A stretch of 64,000 bases of DNA from Rhodanobacteraceae bacterium ZG21-1. Its GTDB lineage: Bacteria > Pseudomonadota > Gammaproteobacteria > Xanthomonadales > Rhodanobacteraceae. Positions 40,045-48,287 of the stretch are shown piece by piece. The stretch lies in the NCBI GenBank assembly GCA_021390615.1, contig JAJEJU010000024.1, positions 1-64,000 on the forward strand, written 5' to 3'. Position 1 is the first letter of the stretch, and every line of letters starts with the position of its first letter. The notes under the pieces were generated by a model that had not been told where the DNA came from, made no database searches, and worked only from the letters and a program-made list of their open reading frames with translations. The translations under genes and the position numbers were made by a program.

Positions 40045-40908
40045 TCAGCGCGCATGGCCGTCCTCGGCGTGCGCGCGCACGCGCTGGCGTTGTCGGCCGA
40101 GTCCGTCGATGCCAAGCTCGATCACGTCGCCAGCGCGCAGATAGACCGGCGGCTTCTGGCCGAGGCCGACGCCCGATGGCGTGCCGGTGCTGATCACGTC
40201 ACCCGGCAGCAGGGTCATGAAGCGGCTGATGTAGCTCACCAGGGCCGCCACGCCGAAGATCATGGTGCGCGTGTGGCCGTGCTGATAGCGATGCCCGTTG
40301 ACCTCCAGCCAGAGGTGCAGGTCCTGCGGGTCGGGCACTTCGTCGGCGGTGACCAGGTACGGGCCGATCGGGCCGAAGGTATCGCAGCTTTTGCCCTTGA
40401 CCCACTGGCCGCCATGCTCGAACTGGAAGGCGCGCTCGGACAGATCGTTGACCACCAGGTAGCCGGCGACGTGGGCCAACGCTTGCTCGGGCGCGACGCT
40501 GCGCGCCATGCTGCCGATGACCACGCCCAGCTCGACTTCCCAGTCGGTCTTCTCGGAACCGCGCGGGATGATCACGTCGTCGTTGGCGCCGACGATGGCG
40601 CTGGTGGCCTTCATGAACAGCACCGGCTCGGTCGGCACCGGGGCGTTGGTCTCGGCGGCGTGTTCCGCGTAATTCATGCCGACGCAGATCATCTTGCCGA
40701 CCCGCGCCAGCGGCGCGCCGTAGCGCGGCTGGCCGTCGATTTGGGGCAGCGTCTGCGGATCGAGCGCGGCGAGGCGCGCGAGGCCGCCCGGACTCAATAC
40801 CTGCGCCTCGATGTCGTCGACGATCGACGACAGCTCGCGCAGTACGCCGGCGTCGTCGAGCAGGGCCGGCCGTTCCTTGCCGGGCTCACCATAGCGGACC
40901 AGTTTCAT
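40045..40908 (-). CDS. 2,4-diketo-3-deoxy-L-fuconate hydrolase (FAH family), 287 aa
   Basis: A fumarylacetoacetate-hydrolase-fold enzyme. Metal ligands are in [12 protein letters not shown] and [11 protein letters not shown]; the substrate loop is [14 protein letters not shown] and the C-terminal motif [18 protein letters not shown]. In this pathway it cleaves the diketo acid to pyruvate and L-lactate. It is 12 bases after the short-chain dehydrogenase stop. FAH enzymes have varied substrates; the assignment relies on the operon. Confidence 0.87.
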   Translation of the reverse strand: MKLVRYGEPGKERPALLDDAGVLRELSSIVDDIEAQVLSPGGLARLAALDPQTLPQIDGQPRYGAPLARVGKMICVGMNYAEHAAETNAPVPTEPVLFMKATSAIVGANDDVIIPRGSEKTDWEVELGVVIGSMARSVAPEQALAHVAGYLVVNDLSERAFQFEHGGQWVKGKSCDTFGPIGPYLVTADEVPDPQDLHLWLEVNGHRYQHGHTRTMIFGVAALVSYISRFMTLLPGDVISTGTPSGVGLGQKPPVYLRAGDVIELGIDGLGRQRQRVRAHAEDGHAR

Positions 40909-40920
40909 GGGTTTGCTCGC

Positions 40921-41667
40921 TCAGTTGGACCAGCCGCCGTCCACGACGTGGACAGTGCCGGTGGTGAAGGCCGATTCGTCGGAGGCCAGGTAGAGCGCCA
41001 GCGCGGCGATCTCCTCCGGCGTGCCCAGGCGTCCCATCGGCTGGCGCGTGATGAAGCTTTGCCAGTGGGCGGCTTCGTCGCCGCCGAGCGCGCGCACGCG
41101 CTCGCCCAGCGACGGCGTCTTCACCGTGCCTGGGCAGATCGCGTTGCAACGGATGCCGCGCGCGACGAAGTCCGCGGCGATCGAGCGGGTCAGCCCGATC
41201 ACCGCTGCCTTGGTGGTGCCGTAGGCGAAGCGGTTGGGCACGCCTTTGATGCTGGAGGCCACCGACGCCATGTTGACGATGCTGCCGCGGCCGCGATCGA
41301 GCATCGCCGGCAGCACGCCGCGGCACAGCCAGAACATGCTGTCGACATTGATCCGGAACGAGCGCTGCCAGCTGTCCAGGTCGGTATCGAGGATGCTGCC
41401 GGCATGCACGTAGCCGGCACAGTTGAACAGCACGTCGAAGGCGTCGTGCCGCTCGATCAGCTGACCGATGTCCTCGCTGCGGGTGACGTCCAGCACCTGC
41501 GTGTCGATGCCCGGCTGCCCGGCAGCCAGGCTGGCCAGCGCCGCGCCGTCGATGTCGGTGGCCAGCACGCGGGCGCCCTCGCTGGCGAAGGCGATTGCGG
41601 TGGCGCGGCCGATCCCCGCGCCGGCGGCGGTGACCAGGGCGTGCTTGCCGGCCAGCCGGGCGCTCAT
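40921..41667 (-). CDS. 2-keto-3-deoxy-L-fuconate dehydrogenase (SDR), 248 aa
   Basis: A classical short-chain dehydrogenase. The NAD site is VTAAGAGIGRATAIAF, then VLFNCAGYVHAG, the catalytic Ser in IVNMASVASS and YGTTKAAVIGL with the YxxxK pair, then ICPGTVKTPS. It oxidises C4 of 2-keto-3-deoxy-L-fuconate. ATG 41667 is preferred; an in-frame ATG at 41709 would add 14 residues and overlap the lactonase gene. ATG 41667 overlaps the stop of a 13-codon reading frame (see 41664-41705). Confidence 0.88.
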   Translation of the reverse strand: MSARLAGKHALVTAAGAGIGRATAIAFASEGARVLATDIDGAALASLAAGQPGIDTQVLDVTRSEDIGQLIERHDAFDVLFNCAGYVHAGSILDTDLDSWQRSFRINVDSMFWLCRGVLPAMLDRGRGSIVNMASVASSIKGVPNRFAYGTTKAAVIGLTRSIAADFVARGIRCNAICPGTVKTPSLGERVRALGGDEAAHWQSFITRQPMGRLGTPEEIAALALYLASDESAFTTGTVHVVDGGWSN

Positions 41668-41705
41668 GCGCACAGGCCTTTGGCGAAGTGGCGGATCGGA
41701 TTCAT
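41664..41705 (-). CDS. possible 13-codon coupling mini-ORF
   Basis: Reads MNPIRHFAKGLCA then TGA. Its ATG overlaps the lactonase stop (ATGA) and its TGA overlaps the SDR start (ATGA), and AGGAG lies 6 bases before it. It could carry ribosomes from one gene to the next. Chance is possible: the SDR could instead start at the in-frame ATG 41709. Confidence 0.3.
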   Translation of the reverse strand: MNPIRHFAKGLCA

Positions 41706-42592
41706 GCATCGGCTCCTGCGGAAGACGGACGAAAAGCGTCGGTGGAGCGCCGGTAGAACTTCAGCGCATTGCCGCCGAACACCAGCGGCTGCGCGTTTGG
41801 CGCGAAACGCTGCACATAGGCGCGCGCCAGCCTCAGCCAGTGCGCGTATTGGCTTTGCACGGTGAGCACCGGCCAGTCGCTGCCCCATAGCAGGCGCTCC
41901 GCGCCGAAGCACTCGAACAAATGCTCGACGTAGCGTTCGAGCACGCCCTCGGGCATGCCGGGCGCGAGCTGGGTCAGCAGGCCGGACAGCTTGCAATGCA
42001 GTGCCGGCGACTCGGCCAGCCGGGCCAGCGATGCGGCCCAGGCGTCGAAGTCGCCGTGCGCGAGATCGGGCTTGCCGGCATGGTTCAGCACGCAGCGCAG
42101 TCGTTGTTCGCGATCCAGCCGGGCCTGCAGCGCGGGCAGTTGCGCAGGGCGCACCAGCGCATCGAAGGCCAGGTCGAATTCCTGCATCGCGTCGAACGCG
42201 GCGTCCAGGGCCGGGCGCGCCAGCCAGTCCGGGTCGGCGATGTCCTGCGCCATCGGGCGCAGGCCGAGCAGGCGCCCGTCGCCGTCGCGCAGCAGCGCCT
42301 CGATGCGCTTGCGCACGTCGTGCGCGGTGAAGTCGACCCAGCCGACCACGCCGATGGCGGCGAGATCGTGCTGGCACAGCTCAAACAGAAAGCGCGTTTC
42401 CGCCTCGCTCGGCGCCGCCTGCACCAGGATGCTGCCGCTGACTCCGGCGGCATGCCGCTGCGTCTGCAGGTCGGCCGGCAGATAGTCGCGGCGCAGGCCT
42501 TCCGGCGCCTGCTGCAGCCAGCCGTAGTCGCCGCGCGCCACCTGCCAGTAATGCTGGTGCGCGTCGATCACGATCATGCCGGTGGCGCTCAT
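41702..42592 (-). CDS. L-fuconolactonase (amidohydrolase 2 family), 296 aa
   Basis: Opens L-fucono-lactone to L-fuconate. The metal-type motif IDAHQHYWQ is near the start, with RPMAQDIADPDWL, VLNHAGKPDL and the C-terminal LLWGSDWPVLT, as in the amidohydrolase 2 lactonase group. Start ATG 42592 overlaps the dehydrogenase stop by ATGA. It is the second gene of the six-gene minus-strand operon. Confidence 0.9.
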   Translation of the reverse strand: MSATGMIVIDAHQHYWQVARGDYGWLQQAPEGLRRDYLPADLQTQRHAAGVSGSILVQAAPSEAETRFLFELCQHDLAAIGVVGWVDFTAHDVRKRIEALLRDGDGRLLGLRPMAQDIADPDWLARPALDAAFDAMQEFDLAFDALVRPAQLPALQARLDREQRLRCVLNHAGKPDLAHGDFDAWAASLARLAESPALHCKLSGLLTQLAPGMPEGVLERYVEHLFECFGAERLLWGSDWPVLTVQSQYAHWLRLARAYVQRFAPNAQPLVFGGNALKFYRRSTDAFRPSSAGADA

Positions 42593-43629
42593 GGCGTGAC
42601 GGCGCTTTGGTCGAGCAGGCCGGTTTCGCGCAGCTGCGTCCACAGGTGCGCGGGGATGGGGGTGCCGTCGATGCGGCGAACCGCGCTGTCGACTTCGGCC
42701 GGCGAGCGCAGGCCGCAGACCACGGTGGCCACCGCCGGATGGGCCAGCGGAAACTGCAGGGCTGCCGCACCGGTGTCGATGCCGTGCTGTGCGCACAGCG
42801 CATAGAAGCGCTGCGCCCTGGCGCGGACGGCCGCGTCGGCGAGTGCGTAGTTGTAGGTGTCGCCGGGTGCATCGGCGCCGCCCAGCAGGCCGGAGTTGTA
42901 GGGGCCCGCGGCCATCACCGCGACGCCTTGCCGCTCGGCCAGCGCCATCACGCGGGCGCTGTCGTGCTGTTCGAACAAGGTGTAGCGGCCGGCCAGCATG
43001 AGCACGTCCAGCTCGAAGGACGCCATCACCTGCAGGCATACCGCTTCTTCGTTGACGCCCAGGCCGATCGCCTGGCATACGCCCTGGCTGCGCAGCTCGG
43101 CCATCGTCGGCAGCGACTCCTCCAGGGCTTGTCGCAGCACCGCCGCGTGTTCGGTGCCATGAGTCAGCGCACCGATGTCGTGCAGCAGCAGGATGTCGAC
43201 CCGGTCGGTGCGCAGTCGGCGCAGGCTGGCTTCGAGCGAACGCAGGATGCCGTCGCGGCTGTAGTCGAAGCGGGCCTGATAGCCGCTCACGGCGAAGCCG
43301 TCGTCGGCTTGCGCGTCAGTGTCGCCACTCTCCTGCACCAGCCGGCCGACCTTGGTCGACAGCGTGTAGCTGTCGCGGGCGACACCGGCCAGGGCGTTGC
43401 CCAGGCGGGTCTCGCTGAGGCCGTAGCCGTAATAGGGCGCGCTGTCGAAGTGGCGGATGCCGTGCTGCCAGGCGTGGCGCACGGCATCGAGCGCATCGTG
43501 CTCGGCCACGCTGGCGTAGAGGTTGCCGATCGGCGCGCCGCCGAAGGCAAGCCGCGACAGCGCCGGCACCCTGCCGCGCGCCGGCGATGCGCCGACGTGG
43601 CCGATCGCGTTGCGGATCTCCGCTTGCAT
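42589..43629 (-). CDS. L-fucose dehydrogenase (aldo/keto reductase), 346 aa
   Basis: The first oxidation of the pathway, L-fucose to the lactone. The AKR tetrad is present: Asp and Tyr in HFDSAPYYGYGLSE, Lys in LSTKVGRLV and His in ILLLHDIGAL. NAD(P)-binding residues lie near the C-terminus (VVCGLRSPAEVD). I chose ATG 43629; an in-frame GTG sits one codon upstream and could be used instead, because GAGAGGG is rather far from the ATG. It heads the catabolic operon. Confidence 0.9.
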   Translation of the reverse strand: MQAEIRNAIGHVGASPARGRVPALSRLAFGGAPIGNLYASVAEHDALDAVRHAWQHGIRHFDSAPYYGYGLSETRLGNALAGVARDSYTLSTKVGRLVQESGDTDAQADDGFAVSGYQARFDYSRDGILRSLEASLRRLRTDRVDILLLHDIGALTHGTEHAAVLRQALEESLPTMAELRSQGVCQAIGLGVNEEAVCLQVMASFELDVLMLAGRYTLFEQHDSARVMALAERQGVAVMAAGPYNSGLLGGADAPGDTYNYALADAAVRARAQRFYALCAQHGIDTGAAALQFPLAHPAVATVVCGLRSPAEVDSAVRRIDGTPIPAHLWTQLRETGLLDQSAVTP

Positions 43630-43740
43630 CACTGGACAGAGCCCTCTCAAGCCGTGGCTGCCACGGTACGCCAGATGCGTCCGCCGACGTCGCGCCCGCC
43701 GTTCCCGCGGCCGGCAGGGCGGTGTCGATTAGTGTGCGCA

Positions 43741-43752
43741 TATGAATTCATA
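43741..43752. promoter_or_regulatory. 12-bp perfect palindrome in the fucose/glk divergent region
   Basis: TATGAATTCATA is its own reverse complement and lies about 110 bases before the fucose dehydrogenase start, within an AT-rich island. A candidate operator for the IclR protein or another sugar regulator. Confidence 0.4.
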
Positions 43753-43810
43753 ATTTACAAGTGATCATTTTGGCTGTTCGCGCTTGCGCAAGTTTCTGTT
43801 GCAATGCGAC

Positions 43811-43838
43811 TTGCATCGATCTAATTTCGGTCTATAAA
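43811..43838 (+). promoter_or_regulatory. candidate sigma70 promoter for the glk-led glycan operon
   Basis: TTGCAT at 43811-43816 and TATAAA at 43833-43838 are 16 bases apart. It would leave a leader of about 155 bases before ATG 44000. Confidence 0.5.
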
Positions 43839-43858
43839 AGTGCGGTCGGGATAAATAT

Positions 43859-43871
43859 GAACTGGAAGTTC
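43859..43871. promoter_or_regulatory. 13-bp inverted repeat just after the predicted start point
   Basis: GAACT-GGA-AGTTC spans 43859-43871, about 20 bases downstream of the predicted -10. The position fits a repressor operator. Confidence 0.35.
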
Positions 43872-43999
43872 GTATATAAATTGCTTCTCGCGGGGTAGGC
43901 GAAGCGGATCGCAGCACGGCGGGAGAGGTGGGGCATGCAAGGCGTGAGCTCGATACAGCCAGGCGGCGGCACGGCGGCGCAAGCGCTGTGGTGGCGCGC

Positions 44000-45109
44000 A
44001 TGAAGAGTATGCATAGCGGCTTTGGCGAGGCCGGCAAAGCTTATGTCTGGTCCGACGTGGCCGGCGCCGGCGCGGCGCGCGAAACGACTTCGGCCAGCGA
44101 ACCGGTGGTGCCTTTGGCGCGGACCGAGACGGCCTTTCTCGCGGCCGATGTCGGCGGCACTCATGCCCGCGTCGGGCTGGTCGATTTCCGGCCTGGGCAG
44201 GGCGCGCCGACTGTGCTGGCCTACCGCGTCTATGCCTGCAGCCGATACGCCGGCCTGGATGCCATCGTGCAGACCTTCTGCGCCGAGTTCGCGGTGCAGC
44301 CGAGGCGCTTTGCGCTGGCCTGCGCGGGTTTTCTGCACGAAGGCAGCGTGGTCAACAGCAACCTGGCCTGGCCGATCGTGCCGGCGGCGCTCGAGCAGGC
44401 GCTGCGGCTGGACGACGTGGCGATATTGAACGACTTCGAGGCGCTGGCTTACGGCACGGCCTATCTGGACGCCGGCAGCGTCACCCCGCTGCATGTGCCG
44501 CAGCGACCTGGCCGGACGAACGGCCCGGTGGTGGTGGTCGGTCCGGGCACCGGCTTGGGCGTGGCGGTGCGCCTGCCGCATGCCAAGCCCTCGGTGCTCG
44601 CCACCGAGGCGGGGCACATCCAGCTGGCGGCGCGCAGCGGGCGCGAACAGCAGGTGCTGGGCGAACTGGCGCCGGCCGACACGCATGTCTCCTACGACCA
44701 CGTGCTGTCCGGTCCCGGCCTGTTGCGCGTGTACCGCGCGCTGTGCCGGCTCGAGGGCATTCCGGCGGTGCTGGACGATCCGGCTGCGCTCACCGCGGCG
44801 GCGTGCGCAGGCACGCAGGCGGCGGCGGTGGAAACCTTGCAGCTGTTCTGCGGGTGGCTGGGTTCCTATGTCGGCGATCTGGCGATGCTGTACGGCGCCA
44901 GCGGCGGCATCTATCTGGCCGGCGGCTTCCTGTCGGAGATCATCGGTTTTCTGCAGCAAAGCAGCTTCATCAGCCGCTTCCTCGACAAGGGCGTGATGCG
45001 CCCGTTCCAGGAGACGGTGCCCATCTACGTGGTGGATCACGCCCAGCTCGGCGTGATCGGCGCGGCGAGCTGGCTGTTGCATGGTCGCGCGCAAGGTGAC
45101 GCCGGATGA
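44000..45109 (+). CDS. glk: glucokinase-like sugar kinase, 369 aa
   Basis: A Glk-family (not ROK) kinase. ATP loop AADVGGTHARVGLVDF near residue 48, the catalytic Asp in ILNDFEALAYGTA, GPGTGLGVAVRLP, the sugar-binding Glu/His in TEAGHIQLAA and ASGGIYLAGGF. The N-terminal 45 residues are unusually long, so the start is uncertain; ATG 44000 and 44009 are both possible. It leads a glycan operon and its stop overlaps the next start (ATGA). It may phosphorylate glucose released by GH3, or GlcNAc; the latter is an inference from NagP and GH20. Confidence 0.85.
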   Translation: MKSMHSGFGEAGKAYVWSDVAGAGAARETTSASEPVVPLARTETAFLAADVGGTHARVGLVDFRPGQGAPTVLAYRVYACSRYAGLDAIVQTFCAEFAVQPRRFALACAGFLHEGSVVNSNLAWPIVPAALEQALRLDDVAILNDFEALAYGTAYLDAGSVTPLHVPQRPGRTNGPVVVVGPGTGLGVAVRLPHAKPSVLATEAGHIQLAARSGREQQVLGELAPADTHVSYDHVLSGPGLLRVYRALCRLEGIPAVLDDPAALTAAACAGTQAAAVETLQLFCGWLGSYVGDLAMLYGASGGIYLAGGFLSEIIGFLQQSSFISRFLDKGVMRPFQETVPIYVVDHAQLGVIGAASWLLHGRAQGDAG

Positions 45110-46908
45110 ACGCAGGCGTCGCCCCACCCATCCATTCGCCCAGCACGGCAGGCCAGATCGACATGCTCATCGCTATGCACTCGTTGGTTGGTTGTCGCGC
45201 AGGGCATGGCCGCACCGGAACAAGCGGATTCGACGAGCCGCGCCCCGCGCATGCCGGCAAGGCAGGCGCGCACGCGCGCAAGACCGCGCTGGCCGCGCTT
45301 ATCGTGCTGGGGTTGGTAGCCAGTGCATACGACCGGCCGGCCGTGGCTGCCGATGCCGCTGCTCCGTCGAAGGCTACGCCGCCGGATGCGGCCACCATCG
45401 AGCAGCAATGGATAGACGCGAACCGGCCGTACGACGAGGCGCGCAAGGCCATCCTCGCGCAGGTGCGCAAGGGCGCCTGGCAAGGTCCGATGCAGCCGGA
45501 TTGGCAGAGTCTGACCGCCTACCGTGCGCCGGACTGGTATCGGGATGCCAAGTTCGGCATCTTCATCCACTGGGGCGTGTATTCGGTGGCGGCCTACAAG
45601 GGCGAGTGGTATCCGCGCCATATCTACGAGCGCGACGGCGAGTACGCCAACTATCACCAGCACCAGCTCGACACCTACGGCCCGATGCCCCAGGTCGGCT
45701 ACAAAGATTTGATTCCGCGCTTCAAGGCCGAGCACTTCGATCCGCAGGCCTGGGCCGCGCTGTTCCGCGAAGCGGGCGCGCGCTTCGTGGTGCCGGTGGC
45801 CGAGCATCACGACGGCTTCGCCATGTACGACTCGAAACTGTCGGACTGGACCGCGGTGAAGATGGGCCCCAGGCGCGACGTGATCGGCGAACTGGCCAAG
45901 GCGGTGCGCGCACAGGGCATGAAGCTGGGCCTGTCGTCGCATCGCGCCGAGCACGATTGGTTCTACGAATACGGCCGCCGCTTCGATTCCGACGTCAACG
46001 ATCCGCGCTACGCCGCGCTGTACGGTCCGGCGCATCCGCTGCAGTCGGCCAAGGGCGAAGACGGCCAGGAGGTCGACTGGACCTTCGTCTCCGACGCCTA
46101 TCTCGACGACTGGCTGGCGCGCTCGGCCGAGATCGTGCAGGACTATCACCCCGACCTGATGTATTTCGACTGGTGGATCGGCCAGCCGCGCTTCCGCGGC
46201 GCCCTGGCCGACTTCGCCGCGTTCTACTACAACCAGGCCGCGGCCCGCGGGCAGGGCGTAGTGCTGGACTACAAGCTGGACGACATGCGTCCCGGCACCG
46301 GCACCTTGAACATCGAACGCGGGCAGGCCGCGGACATCCGCGAGCAGCCCTGGCAGACCGAAACTTCGATCAGTCCGGATTCGTGGGGCTATGCCGAGGG
46401 CGACACCTACAAGTCGCCGGACGAGATCGTGCATCTGCTGGCCGACGTGGTCAGCAAGAACGGCGACCTGCTGCTGAACATCGGCCCCAAGGCCGACGGC
46501 AGCATTCCCGCGCCGGCGCGCGACATCCTGCAGGCGATCGGCCAATGGCTGCGCCTCAACGGCGAGGCGATCTACGGCACGCGGCCGTGGCAGCGCTACG
46601 GCGAAGGTCCGACCCAGGTCGTCGCCGGCACCATGGACGACACCAAGACCAAGCCGTACACCGCCGAGGATTTCCGCTTCACCACCAAGGGCCATCAGCT
46701 CTACGCGATCGAGCTGGGCTGGCCGGCGGGCGGCCATGCGCTGATCCATGCACTCGGGCCGGCGCTGAAGGTGAATGCGGTGACCTTGCTGGCCACCGGC
46801 AAGCCGGTGCCGTTCCGCCAGCAGCCGGATGGCCTGCACCTGGATCTGCCGGCGCAGCCGGCCGGCGTGCATGCCTATGCCTATCGCATCGCACTGGAGG
46901 GGCGCTGA
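45106..46908 (+). CDS. alpha-L-fucosidase (GH29), 600 aa
   Basis: A second fucosidase, of the larger GH29 type. The export signal starts late (KTALAALIVLGLVASAYD near residues 59-76), so the true start may be ATG 45175. The barrel shows DAKFGIFIHWGVYSVAAYKG, FVVPVAEHHDGFAMYD and the probable nucleophile Asp355 in LMYFDWWIGQP. The acid/base-region motif SWGYAEGDTYKS and the NGDLLLNIGPKADGS motif follow. A beta-sandwich ends the protein. It removes alpha-linked fucose from oligosaccharides; the linkage is not readable. Confidence 0.9.
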   Translation: MNAGVAPPIHSPSTAGQIDMLIAMHSLVGCRAGHGRTGTSGFDEPRPAHAGKAGAHARKTALAALIVLGLVASAYDRPAVAADAAAPSKATPPDAATIEQQWIDANRPYDEARKAILAQVRKGAWQGPMQPDWQSLTAYRAPDWYRDAKFGIFIHWGVYSVAAYKGEWYPRHIYERDGEYANYHQHQLDTYGPMPQVGYKDLIPRFKAEHFDPQAWAALFREAGARFVVPVAEHHDGFAMYDSKLSDWTAVKMGPRRDVIGELAKAVRAQGMKLGLSSHRAEHDWFYEYGRRFDSDVNDPRYAALYGPAHPLQSAKGEDGQEVDWTFVSDAYLDDWLARSAEIVQDYHPDLMYFDWWIGQPRFRGALADFAAFYYNQAAARGQGVVLDYKLDDMRPGTGTLNIERGQAADIREQPWQTETSISPDSWGYAEGDTYKSPDEIVHLLADVVSKNGDLLLNIGPKADGSIPAPARDILQAIGQWLRLNGEAIYGTRPWQRYGEGPTQVVAGTMDDTKTKPYTAEDFRFTTKGHQLYAIELGWPAGGHALIHALGPALKVNAVTLLATGKPVPFRQQPDGLHLDLPAQPAGVHAYAYRIALEGR

Positions 46909-46912
46909 GCTC

Positions 46913-48112
46913 ATGCCGACGACCGGCCTGATCAAGCGCCTGTGCCTGCTGTGGCTGCTGTCGCTGCCGTGCCTGGCGCACGCCGCCGCGCCCAGCGCGC
47001 TGTTCTACATGATGGGCACGCAGAAATCGATCGACTCCTTCGTGCAGCATGCCGGCAAGATCGATGTGCTGGTGCCGACCTGGTACAACGTGGACCCGCA
47101 CGGCCTGGTTTCCGGGCAGCCCAATCCCTACGTGATGCAGGTGGCCAGGACGAACGGCGTGGCGGTGATGCCGATCCTCTCCGCAGGCGGCGATCGCGCC
47201 GGGTTTCATCAACTGCTCGGCGACGAAAAGGCCAAGCAGGCGATGATCGCCTCGCTGCTCGAGCAGGCGGCCCTGCACGGTTTCAGCGGCTTCCAGTTCG
47301 ATTTCGAGAACATCGACTGGACCGATCGCGACGCATTGACCCTGTTGACCGCGCAGACGGCCAAGGCCCTGCATCAGCATGGCCTGCAGCTGAGCATGGC
47401 GGTGGTGCCCAACGCGCCGGGCTATGCCGGCGGCGGCGCCTTCAGCAAGTGGATGTGGGAGTACTGGCGTGGCGCCTACGATCTCAAGGCCCTGGCCAAG
47501 GTGCTGGACGTGGTCTGCCTGATGACCTACGACCAGCACACGCGCTGGACCACGCCCGGACCGGTGGCCGGCATGCCGTGGACCATGGAGCATCTGAAGT
47601 ACGCGCTGCAAGCGGTGCCGAAGGAAAAGCTGTCGCTCGGCATCGCGCTGTACGGCTACCACTGGTACGCCGGCAATCCGGTGCGTGAGGATGGCAAGGA
47701 GTCGTCGAACATTTCGGCCGACTACATCGACGCTGACGAATCGCTGCCGCTGGCCAAGCAATACGGCGCGACCTTGCAGTGGGATCCGGTCGAGCACGAG
47801 TCCTGGTTCTACTTCTATCGCGATCAGATGCGCGAATGGGTGTTCCTGCCCGATGCGCACGCGTTCCGCGATCGCTATGCGCTGGTGAAGCAGTACGGCT
47901 TGCAGGGCTTCTGCTCGTGGGTGCTGGGCGCGGAGGATCCGGCGATATGGGACGCGCTGCCCGAGGCAAGGCATGCGTCAGGGCAGCCGTCGGCGATGCT
48001 GCGTGCGGGTGATTCGAGAGCAGCCCGCGTCGCAGCCGCGAGGGCGCTGAAGAGACACGCAGACGTGGCGAAACTGACTTCGCTGACGGGCGGTGCGGAG
48101 GAAAATCGATAA
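46913..48112 (+). CDS. exported GH18-family glycosidase, 399 aa
   Basis: The signal peptide MPTTGLIKRLCLLWLLSLPCLAHA is followed by a GH18 barrel of the YaaH-like branch. The catalytic DxDxE-type motif is GFQFDFENIDW, with Glu132 as acid and Asp130 before it; then LSMAVVPNAPG, VCLMTYDQHTRW and GFCSWVLGAEDPAIWD close to the end. Family members cleave beta-1,4 GlcNAc bonds in chitin, peptidoglycan fragments or the N-glycan core. Context favours endo-cleavage of GlcNAc-containing glycans. The last 40 residues are Ala/Arg-rich and may be disordered. Confidence 0.82.
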   Translation: MPTTGLIKRLCLLWLLSLPCLAHAAAPSALFYMMGTQKSIDSFVQHAGKIDVLVPTWYNVDPHGLVSGQPNPYVMQVARTNGVAVMPILSAGGDRAGFHQLLGDEKAKQAMIASLLEQAALHGFSGFQFDFENIDWTDRDALTLLTAQTAKALHQHGLQLSMAVVPNAPGYAGGGAFSKWMWEYWRGAYDLKALAKVLDVVCLMTYDQHTRWTTPGPVAGMPWTMEHLKYALQAVPKEKLSLGIALYGYHWYAGNPVREDGKESSNISADYIDADESLPLAKQYGATLQWDPVEHESWFYFYRDQMREWVFLPDAHAFRDRYALVKQYGLQGFCSWVLGAEDPAIWDALPEARHASGQPSAMLRAGDSRAARVAAARALKRHADVAKLTSLTGGAEENR

Positions 48113-48287
48113 AGTCATCGAGCGACTTTGTCGCGGGCAAGGCAGCTTGCAGCGTGCGTTCCGGTGTGGGGACTGGAAGCACGCATCGGTACAAGCGGAC
48201 CGGGACGGCCCACAAGAAGTGAATAGAGCTGGCGAGCGCGAGGCTCAAAGGCAATCACCACATAAAGTTTCACGGGGAGGGTCAACC
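48113..48287 (+). other. leader between the GH18 and TonB-receptor genes
   Basis: 175 bases without a gene. GGGGAGG at 48274-48280 is a strong ribosome binding site 7 bases before ATG 48288. No clear promoter hexamers were found. Confidence 0.4.
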
